A stretch of 64,000 bases of DNA from a virus. The notes under the pieces were generated by a model. That model was not told the origin of the DNA. It was given only the letters and a program-made list of their open reading frames with translations, and did not search any database. The position numbers were made by a program, and so were the translations under genes. The stretch is taken from positions 22,021 to 86,020 of IMG/VR virus record IMGVR_UViG_3300049596_001007; one strand, written 5' to 3'. This document shows positions 37,704-44,690 of this stretch, piece after piece. How positions within the stretch are numbered: the first letter of the stretch is position 1; each line of letters opens with the position of its first letter.

Positions 37704-37790
37704 CTGTTTCCTCTCGTCATTTTGATATGTGTCACTGTATCATATACTAAGACAAATATGTCATAGTTTTGCAATTTATTTTCTTAGTAT
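37704..37790. promoter_or_regulatory. Short AT-rich gap with a dyad
   Basis: The gap between the helicase and the resolvase contains the 12-base dyad GACAAATATGTC at 37751-37762 and, on the minus strand, a TATATGATAC that could be a -10 box for the helicase. A repressor-operator arrangement is possible. No gene is seen. Confidence 0.35.
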
Positions 37791-38258
37791 CTATTGAAGT
37801 AGTCTAAGAGGTGTCCAACCGTTTTTTGCTAGGAATAGCAGACCGTGGCGTATGGCGTCTAAAGCGTGTCCTCCACCACCAACATGCCAGTACCCTAGTT
37901 TCTTTAACGCTTCATTTGGAAACATTCTTTTGGCATCTGACGGGTTTTGATACTTCAGATCTATATCTTTCATTCCACAGTCGCGCATTATCTGCTTAAG
38001 AACTCCAATTTGTTCTAGAGAGTAGGGTGCCTGCGAGTTTCTCACTGTTTGAGCGTTTATTGTAAACCGCTCGCATACTATTTCTATATTGCAGTTGCCT
38101 GCTGCGTACTCAGCAATGGCCTGTCTAAGAGGCTGCGCGTATTCCTCTGGCTGATACTCGCCTGACCACAGCAGTACTGGCTCTTCTCCTTGCGCAATGC
38201 TAAATGCGCACATTCCACTTGCCTTCCCTGGGTCTACAGCTATTACTACTCTTTTCAT
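37791..38258 (-). CDS. RuvC-like Holliday junction resolvase
   Basis: A 155-residue enzyme of the RNase H fold. Catalytic residues appear as VDPGKASGM (Asp9), VCERF (Glu63) and GGGHALDAIRHG (His131, Asp134, His138), the phage RuvC pattern. It resolves branched DNA before packaging or during recombination. It overlaps the polymerase gene by one base. Confidence 0.8.
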   Translation of the reverse strand: MKRVVIAVDPGKASGMCAFSIAQGEEPVLLWSGEYQPEEYAQPLRQAIAEYAAGNCNIEIVCERFTINAQTVRNSQAPYSLEQIGVLKQIMRDCGMKDIDLKYQNPSDAKRMFPNEALKKLGYWHVGGGGHALDAIRHGLLFLAKNGWTPLRLLQ

Positions 38259-40081
38259 CAGTACTTATCCCCCCAATTTTCAAGTGGACCGTCAACGTCT
38301 GCTGTTAAAGGAACAGCCCAGCCTTCGGTTGTTGTCATGCATTCTTTTACAATACGTTTGATTTCTTCAGCATCTTTGCGTGGTGCATTGAGCACTATTT
38401 CGTCGTGAACAGGAACGATAAGCAGCTCTGTAAGATCCGCTTGATCCAACTTAATGAGGTTGCTCTTGAACACCTCTGCTGCTCCACCTTGAATTAGGTA
38501 GTTGACTAAGGTGTATACGCGGTTATCGTCGCATGGAAGTCTACGCCCAGTCCATGTGTACACGTAGCCTTGGCCTTCAGCTCTAGTCCTCCGCATACCG
38601 ACATCTTCAATTTGTTTTTGGAAATGCGACATGCCGGGGAACCTGCTATCAAAAGCGTCTGAAGTATGCTTCATCTGCGCCTCGTGCACTCCAGCAGTTA
38701 GCGCCTGCTTTGCGACGCCTGCTCCATATAGTCGCCCGTACACCATGCTCTTAATAAGCCCACGTCGTTTGTCTGACTTCTGCATTTCAGGATCTGCGTA
38801 AACCTCACGACCGATTTCAGTAAAAGGATCTGATCCAGTGGCGTCTGCCAGATGGAAAAGATTAACTAAGTTCTCATCTTGAGACAGACTTGCAAACATT
38901 CTAAACTCAACCTGGTCAAGGTCGCTTGTGACAATCACATGGTCATCATCTTTTGGAATAAACGCGCTACGGACTACATTGTCGCCTTTTGGAAGAGTCT
39001 GTAGGGCAGGACTCGTAATAGACATACGACTTGTCCTAGCACCAAGTGTTCTAACAGATGGATGAACGAAGCCGTTGACGTTGTCAGTAATGAAATTAGA
39101 AAAATAAGTATTGGCCAGTTTGTCGGCTTTTCGTTGCTTCAAGCACGTGTCGGCTAAATTGGTTATTTCTGGCGTAGTGTCAATCATCAGCATTCTGAGC
39201 TGATCTTTAGTGCAAGACTTCTGGCCAGTAGGAGTGTACTCACTAATTTCTGCGCCAAGACTCTCAAACAAACGAACTAACTGCTGGTTGCTTGTAATTG
39301 ACACTCCACCATATTGCTGCTTAGCCCAGACTTTGACCGAGTCTGCGTACGCTGTCAGCTCTTCGTATTTCTTCTTTGAGTAGTCTAAGTCAATTCGTGC
39401 GCCGTTTAGTTCCATGCGTGTGACAATTCGTCGTGTCTGCATTTCAAGTTCATACGGTTTTGAGTACGCAGCACCAGGGCCGCACTTTTCGTAAAACTGT
39501 TCCCAGAGACGAGTAGTCAATACGCAGTCAAGCGCGCCATACGACCAATATGGTTGGAAGTTAATAGGCACAGTTCCCCATGTCCAACCATTCTTTGCTA
39601 GTTCAGTGTCTAGCGTGTCCTGAAGAGCAACTGCACGGCTATCAATGTGCAATGCTGCAAGACGCTTGAGAGCGCCAGATCCAAGTGGGTCAATAATATG
39701 AGCCATAATCATCGTGTCATGCGCACGGTGCCAAGGTAGTTCCCAACGAGACTGAACAGCAAACCATCGCGCTTCAAACGCAATGTTGTGGCAGATGATA
39801 GGACCGTCAAACTTATCCATGCCTTCGTAGAAGACACCTTTCCATTCGTCCCACGGAATAGACCAACCTTGCTCACCGTCGCCAACCTGGACTAAACGAA
39901 GACGACCATGCCATGGAGAAAATGCGTGGTCCCGAGGATTGCCTGGAAGCTCGCCAGTTTCAGTGTCAACGGCAAGCGCGTTGTGCGGACGCCGCTGGCT
40001 CAACCACTCAAGAAACTGAGTAGCTTTTTCGGCCGAGTCTACTAAGTGTAGTTGTACGTTTGATAAGTCTGTTGTTGTCAT
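38258..40081 (-). CDS. polA: Family A DNA polymerase with 3'-5' exonuclease
   Basis: A 607-residue replicative polymerase. The exonuclease domain has AVDTETGE (Asp39, Glu41) and HNIAFEARWF. The polymerase domain has motif A TSDLDQVEFRMFA near 387, motif B RRGLIKSMVYGRLYG near 445 and motif C VPVHDEIV near 557. The motif B position equivalent to E. coli Phe762 is Tyr, as in T7. It lacks a 5'-3' exonuclease domain. It lies next to the dCMP deaminase and overlaps its gene by four bases. Confidence 0.92.
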   Translation of the reverse strand: MTTTDLSNVQLHLVDSAEKATQFLEWLSQRRPHNALAVDTETGELPGNPRDHAFSPWHGRLRLVQVGDGEQGWSIPWDEWKGVFYEGMDKFDGPIICHNIAFEARWFAVQSRWELPWHRAHDTMIMAHIIDPLGSGALKRLAALHIDSRAVALQDTLDTELAKNGWTWGTVPINFQPYWSYGALDCVLTTRLWEQFYEKCGPGAAYSKPYELEMQTRRIVTRMELNGARIDLDYSKKKYEELTAYADSVKVWAKQQYGGVSITSNQQLVRLFESLGAEISEYTPTGQKSCTKDQLRMLMIDTTPEITNLADTCLKQRKADKLANTYFSNFITDNVNGFVHPSVRTLGARTSRMSITSPALQTLPKGDNVVRSAFIPKDDDHVIVTSDLDQVEFRMFASLSQDENLVNLFHLADATGSDPFTEIGREVYADPEMQKSDKRRGLIKSMVYGRLYGAGVAKQALTAGVHEAQMKHTSDAFDSRFPGMSHFQKQIEDVGMRRTRAEGQGYVYTWTGRRLPCDDNRVYTLVNYLIQGGAAEVFKSNLIKLDQADLTELLIVPVHDEIVLNAPRKDAEEIKRIVKECMTTTEGWAVPLTADVDGPLENWGDKY

Positions 40082-40551
40082 TTGTCCTCGATAGCTAATA
40101 CTTCAATGCCGCACTTTATCAGGTAGTCAATAACGTCGTACGGACGCCGATGCATATCTGCCTGGCGAAGTCGGCATACAACTCGGTATATGCCAGAGTT
40201 AGAAATAAGTTTAGCGCATTGCGTGCACGGTGCGCTTGTTATGTATATAGTTCCAAACTCACTTACAGAGCGGTCTACGTACAAAAGAGCGTTTGCTTCG
40301 GCGTGAATTGCTGGACAGCCGTCGTACATATTGTCTAGTGGAGTTTTGCCCTGAGCTCGTTCGCACCAGTTCATACAGTCACCAGCTTCTGGCCAAGTAG
40401 CCGCCGGCCCGTTGTATCCAGTTGACACAATGTGCTGATCGTGAGAAACAATGACAGCGCCCATCTGAGCGCGAGAGCATCTAGAGCGTTTGCTTATAGT
40501 TTCGGCTACAGCGAGCCATGTCTCGTCCCACGAAGGACGTGTGTCCGTCAC
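40078..40551 (-). CDS. dCMP deaminase
   Basis: A 157-residue zinc enzyme with HAEANALLY (His83, Glu85) and SAPCTQCAKL (Cys109, Cys112), the cytidine deaminase zinc site; a further His/Cys-rich segment near 60 (DCMNWCERAQG) resembles the second zinc or effector site of dCMP deaminases. It converts dCMP to dUMP. Start is GTG 40551 overlapping the small gene upstream. Confidence 0.88.
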   Translation of the reverse strand: MTDTRPSWDETWLAVAETISKRSRCSRAQMGAVIVSHDQHIVSTGYNGPAATWPEAGDCMNWCERAQGKTPLDNMYDGCPAIHAEANALLYVDRSVSEFGTIYITSAPCTQCAKLISNSGIYRVVCRLRQADMHRRPYDVIDYLIKCGIEVLAIEDK

Positions 40552-40724
40552 TATTGGTCGTCCTGACTGTGTCTAATTGCGTCACTAACTGCGGATGTCA
40601 TTATTTTAGAAACCAGCTCGAGAGCTTCTCGTCTAGAGAATCCTGCTTCTTTAAGTGTTTCATACAACTCATGCATGCTTACCGCAGCATCTTTCATCGG
40701 TGTTGAGTTGAACTTGTCGTCCAT
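40551..40724 (-). CDS. Small helical protein
   Basis: A 57-residue protein starting at ATG 40724, with AAAGGA eight bases upstream and three bases after the previous stop. An earlier in-frame start overlaps the upstream gene and has no site. The helix SRREALELVSKIMTSAVSDAI resembles a UBA-like or small regulatory helix-bundle segment. Function unknown. Confidence 0.55.
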   Translation of the reverse strand: MDDKFNSTPMKDAAVSMHELYETLKEAGFSRREALELVSKIMTSAVSDAIRHSQDDQ

Positions 40725-40726
40725 AT

Positions 40727-41581
40727 TTATTTTCCTTTGTTCTTGTCTATTGCTTTGATCATTGCGTCTGCGTACCACCGCTCGGCTGGTGATAAACGTT
40801 CAAGTGTGTCTGGGTGCGTAGTTGCGTACAACGCTAAAGATGCAGAAGCTTCGACTTCACGCCACGATCTTCCTGTTATTTCTGGCGGTACTTCAACATT
40901 GCTTGTTTTTCTAAGAGCGTCCGCTGCTTCATAGTTGTTTTCGTAAATGTGAAGAGAACCGACGTGGTGGGCATAGGCACCTGGCTCAATACCAAGAACG
41001 GAGCACATAGCCAATTGCACTCGTGTGAATTGAAAGAAATCGTATGCGGCGCCAAGCCACACGTCATTTGATCGCATATATACGCTCATGTTAAGCTTGT
41101 TATTGCGGATACGGAACTGATGCAAAATTGTGCAAGGGTAGTCGCGCTTCTTTTCAAGCATGTCACGCTCAGGATTCCAAATAGTGACTACTGCTTGTCT
41201 CGTATCTGGGTCTTTGCGTAGTCTTTCAATCATCACATCGTATTGACCTTTTGTTCTTGTTCCGTACGAGCCGTGAAATAGCCCGTCGTCCTCCGTGTAA
41301 TTGGCAAACTGCGGACCAATGTCAATCACCAATTGCGGAATGCTTAGCCCTGACATCAATTGGCATGCTTCAACAGCACCGATACCTGGAACAGTGCCTC
41401 GGTTTACACCTAAAGGAAGCGCGGCTCTGACGTCTGAAATATAAATAGTAGCATCTTCTATTTCTCTAGTATTCATTCCTCTAGGCGCGACATGCTCGCC
41501 GTGCTTTAACACGTGTTGAACAAGATCAACGTAGCCGTTTACGCCGTCTTCAATCTCAATCGTTTTTACCTTTACATCCAT
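40727..41581 (-). CDS. Thymidylate-synthase-fold enzyme, probable dCMP (hydroxy)methyltransferase
   Basis: A 284-residue enzyme. The catalytic cysteine is in RDYPCTILHQF (Cys150), the phosphate-binding residues in MRSNDVWLG (Arg170, Ser171, Asp173), and the ribose contacts in GSLHIY (His211, Tyr213). At the position equivalent to E. coli Asn177, where thymidylate synthases use Asn to select dUMP, this protein has Asp181 (AAYDFFQF). In T4 dCMP hydroxymethylase the matching residue is Asp179, and the Asn-to-Asp change is known to favour dCMP. I therefore expect dCMP as substrate, with hydroxymethyl or methyl transfer from methylene-tetrahydrofolate. A plain thymidylate synthase is less likely. 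The next gene is a dNMP kinase. Confidence 0.75.
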   Translation of the reverse strand: MDVKVKTIEIEDGVNGYVDLVQHVLKHGEHVAPRGMNTREIEDATIYISDVRAALPLGVNRGTVPGIGAVEACQLMSGLSIPQLVIDIGPQFANYTEDDGLFHGSYGTRTKGQYDVMIERLRKDPDTRQAVVTIWNPERDMLEKKRDYPCTILHQFRIRNNKLNMSVYMRSNDVWLGAAYDFFQFTRVQLAMCSVLGIEPGAYAHHVGSLHIYENNYEAADALRKTSNVEVPPEITGRSWREVEASASLALYATTHPDTLERLSPAERWYADAMIKAIDKNKGK

Positions 41582-41586
41582 TATTG

Positions 41587-42408
41587 CTATATCCTTTCAA
41601 TCTCGGGATTGCCAAGAATTGTGATAAGGCTGGTTAGCCTTCCAACAGACATATTGTTCTGATTGACTACACCAGCGCTTCGCCACACAGTATCTGGCAA
41701 TGACTCAATAAGCGCTTCTTCTGAGCTTCCTTCTGCTGGGAAGCATGGAAGAATGCTGCCATTAGTGTCCCAGCTACCGATGTAAAGAATTTTAGGGTTT
41801 GGAGACCCGATGTACTCGCCAAATTGCGCTAACTTTTTGGCCTCATCGTGTACTTCTTCTGCGCGGTGTATGACATATTGAGCAAGCAAGTCAATGGAGG
41901 CAACGCTGTCAGCGCGAGGAGTCAGTTTGCCAGCAAGACTGAAAACTTCCTGAGAAGTCTGTTCATATAGATCTACGATTTTCTCGAGTTCATCTAGTTT
42001 TACAAAATCATCTCCACGAATAGCCACCCTAGTTTTGATTACATCTAAAGGTTGATAAAGCCAGAATTGCGCAATACCCCGTGACGCCATAAACCACTCT
42101 GTCCAGCGCCAACCAGCTACGCCAAGAAGACCGAAGGCGTCTTTACACGTGTGAGGCCGCTTTACCGGTGCGTATGTTGCTTCGCCCCAATGCCATCTGT
42201 CCGCTACAGCGACGGCCTCAAACCAGTTAATGTTTTCAATCGACATTACCCAATCGTTAAGAACCCACCTGCGAGACTCTTCTTCTGGGCGCCCTTTGTG
42301 GAAACGCGTGATATGAAAGTCGGGGTATCTGTCCGCTAACTGGCGGGAAACCTCGTCTGTAAGAGAGCTTTTGCCAGAGCCGTCTGAGCCTTCTATAACT
42401 ATGAACAT
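41587..42408 (-). CDS. Thymidylate-kinase-like dNMP kinase with C-terminal extension
   Basis: A 273-residue enzyme. The N-terminus FIVIEGSDGSGKSSLTDEV is a P-loop typical of thymidylate kinases, and the ADRWHWGEATY region (about 69-79) forms the substrate side. From about residue 190 an extra domain of about 80 residues begins with YIGSPNPKILYIGSWDTNG and contains DTVWRSAGVVNQNN, which standard kinases of about 210 residues lack. It should phosphorylate dTMP, or a modified dCMP such as the product of the upstream enzyme. T4 has an analogous kinase (gp1). The next gene downstream is the TS-fold enzyme. Confidence 0.75.
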   Translation of the reverse strand: MFIVIEGSDGSGKSSLTDEVSRQLADRYPDFHITRFHKGRPEEESRRWVLNDWVMSIENINWFEAVAVADRWHWGEATYAPVKRPHTCKDAFGLLGVAGWRWTEWFMASRGIAQFWLYQPLDVIKTRVAIRGDDFVKLDELEKIVDLYEQTSQEVFSLAGKLTPRADSVASIDLLAQYVIHRAEEVHDEAKKLAQFGEYIGSPNPKILYIGSWDTNGSILPCFPAEGSSEEALIESLPDTVWRSAGVVNQNNMSVGRLTSLITILGNPEIERI

Positions 42409-42460
42409 TGAAACCGTCTTTCGTCTTTGCTGTTTCTAATATAACAACAAAAAGCGCTGG

Positions 42461-42943
42461 CTACGGGATCATCTCAATTTTGTAGACAGACTCAATTCCT
42501 TTGTCGAGCGAGGCGGCTTGTTCAAGTAGCCTTTGCGCTACATTCGTCAAATAGCGAGCCCCGCCATTGTCGTATTTATATAGAGCATCTAGCACGGCGC
42601 TTGGGTCGTCACTTACTTGGGCCCAGTACCTATTTTTTTCTGGGAAGATCAATTCTGCAGCGAATGATGGAGTGCACACATCGCACGGGACAAGCAGTTG
42701 CACCCGATCTTTTGGTACATCATTTACTGGAATGTCCTGAAGGCTGTAGCGCTTTACTAAGTGACATGCTGCGCAATGGTAAATAACTGAAACGCCAATA
42801 CGTGAAAGTACGTATGACCCGTTTTCTGTTTTATAGAGTTCAAACTCAATCCACCGCAGCGAGTCCTTACGATATGACGAGGACTTGCCGAGTAATGTCC
42901 CGTTGAACTGTAGTGTGCGTGCGCCGTCTTTAACTTGAATCAT
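42461..42943 (-). CDS. Zinc-ribbon-containing hypothetical protein
   Basis: A 160-residue protein with two CxxC pairs: HCAACH near residues 56-61 and PCDVCT near 87-92. The spacing suits a zinc ribbon. The N-terminal beta-rich part and a helical C-terminus (TNVAQRLLEQAASLDKG) give no recognised family. It lies between the last tail gene and the nucleotide genes. Confidence 0.6.
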   Translation of the reverse strand: MIQVKDGARTLQFNGTLLGKSSSYRKDSLRWIEFELYKTENGSYVLSRIGVSVIYHCAACHLVKRYSLQDIPVNDVPKDRVQLLVPCDVCTPSFAAELIFPEKNRYWAQVSDDPSAVLDALYKYDNGGARYLTNVAQRLLEQAASLDKGIESVYKIEMIP

Positions 42944-43001
42944 TTTGTTGTCGTTTCTCGTGTCGTGCTTGTTATTGAAATTCTAACCATGTTTAGCATA
43001 G

Positions 43002-44690
43002 TTACTGGTTACTTTCTAATTCTTTGACTTTTGCAGAAAGTTCTTGAACTGCCTTAATTAGCATTGGTATGAATTGATCGTATTTTAAGCCTTGAGAAGA
43101 GTCTGGATCATCTACATTACTAAGAGTCCACGGGCCAAAATCAGAAGGATCTATTCCAAGATCTGCTACAGCTTGGCGAACTTCTTGAGCTATTAGTCCA
43201 TAAAGAGTTCTAAGGCCAGGACCAATTGATTCAACAGGAGTGATATTCGTAATAGGGTCTCTAACTTCTTTGCCATCTTCGTCAAGAACTGGCCTATTTC
43301 CTTCCGACACCCACTTATACGACACTGGTCGCAGCTTTTCAATAAAATTAAGACCAAGATCAGTAGTTTTGATTTCTGTTTTAAGACGAGCATCTGACGC
43401 GCTGATTGCGGTGTTGACTGCGAAGACATTCTTCCATCTAAAACCTGACGTTCCAAGGTTCGCGTTATTGTCATAATACGGATACCATGCGGACTTTGAT
43501 CCACCTGTACTTGTTGACCTAAGAGATACTGCGTTCAGCAGCACTCCGTTGTCAACATCTACGACGAAAGATCCTGGCTTGGCATCGTTAAATTGATAAG
43601 CAACGAATGATCCGTTGGAAAGCAACGCTGCGATTGGATAGGTGACGCCGCCAGAAGCATAAGTCCCTCCGGTCGTGAATCCGCCGCCTGAAATGTTCCA
43701 GCCGGCAATAGTTCCTCCAGATGAGTTTATCGTGCCAGTGATACTTGCCGAAGTCGCGGTGAGATTTCCAGCAGTGTCAACACTAAAAGTTCCGCTTCCA
43801 TTGTTGATAGCGCGTCCAGTAAGAGTTCCAGCAGTGATTCTGTCAGCGTTGATGTCAGCAGCGGAGATACTTGTCGACGTAATTCTTGCTGATGCAATTG
43901 TTCCAGCAGTAAGTCTGTCAGCATTAATGTCAGCAGCTGAAATGCTTGTTGACGTAATTCTTGCTGCCGCAATTGTGCCAGCAGTAAGATTTCCGGCATT
44001 TAGATTAGAAACTGTAATAACACTTGCATCAATAGTTCCTGCTGTAATCTTGTTTGCATTGATGTTTGCGAGAGCTTCTCCGCCAAGTTGAACTGCTGTC
44101 CACGCAGAGCTAGTGCGTCGGTAGATCTTGTTGTTGTCATCGGTGTCAAACCACAAGTCGCCTTCGGCGTACGTTCCTCCTGTAGGCTCTGCCGTTTGCC
44201 TGTATACTTTATTCTTGCCGTCTGCTGTAGTCTGCGCTGCAGCAGCTGCAGTGGAAGCAGCGTCTGCACCAGCTTGAGCAGCAGCAATGCCAAGGTCTCG
44301 CATCGAAACCCAGTTGGTTCCGTCGTAGCGTTTTAGTTTGAGACTGTCCGACGAGTCAAACCACACGTCGCCGACTGCAGGGTTCACAGGCTGAGAGCCA
44401 CTAAATGTAGTGTCTGCACCGCCTGCGCCTAATGCTAATTCAGTGTCTGAGACAGCTCCAGGTGCAATTGCGTCTTGCGTTACAGAGTCGGGTGCCAGAG
44501 CTTCTGGTGTTACAGAGTCGGGCGCGAGTTCTACAGGTGTGACTGCGTCTTTTTTAATATTCGCTGAAGAAACTACACGCTTTCCAACTCGCCTAGGCAC
44601 CGGTCGTTTTTGCACGAACCTAAGTCTAGACTGCATGTTCGTTACTACTTTTCCAAGCGATTTAGTGCTGCGTCGTCTGTTACTAGCCAC
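43002..44690 (-). CDS. Tail spike/fibre with C-terminal S74 chaperone peptidase
   Basis: A 562-residue virion protein. The C-terminal about 140 residues are an intramolecular chaperone: SASDARLKTEIK (the SDxxxK Ser-Lys dyad), LGLNFIEKLRPVSYKW, and YGLIAQEV. This domain directs trimer folding and then cleaves itself off. The middle has two 25-residue repeats of TAGTIAAARITSTSISAADIN type. The N-terminus carries SVTPEALAPDSVTQDAI-type pentad repeats. It is the last gene of the tail operon, and starts inside the stop of the hub gene. Confidence 0.85.
   Translation of the reverse strand: MASNRRRSTKSLGKVVTNMQSRLRFVQKRPVPRRVGKRVVSSANIKKDAVTPVELAPDSVTPEALAPDSVTQDAIAPGAVSDTELALGAGGADTTFSGSQPVNPAVGDVWFDSSDSLKLKRYDGTNWVSMRDLGIAAAQAGADAASTAAAAAQTTADGKNKVYRQTAEPTGGTYAEGDLWFDTDDNNKIYRRTSSAWTAVQLGGEALANINANKITAGTIDASVITVSNLNAGNLTAGTIAAARITSTSISAADINADRLTAGTIASARITSTSISAADINADRITAGTLTGRAINNGSGTFSVDTAGNLTATSASITGTINSSGGTIAGWNISGGGFTTGGTYASGGVTYPIAALLSNGSFVAYQFNDAKPGSFVVDVDNGVLLNAVSLRSTSTGGSKSAWYPYYDNNANLGTSGFRWKNVFAVNTAISASDARLKTEIKTTDLGLNFIEKLRPVSYKWVSEGNRPVLDEDGKEVRDPITNITPVESIGPGLRTLYGLIAQEVRQAVADLGIDPSDFGPWTLSNVDDPDSSQGLKYDQFIPMLIKAVQELSAKVKELESNQ
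43828..43990 (-). repeat. 75-base repeats in the spike gene
   Basis: Two nearly identical copies of a 75-base unit coding TAGTIA, ARITSTSISAADINADR and a partial third sit in the spike. They keep frame and probably set the length of a beta shaft. Confidence 0.65.
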
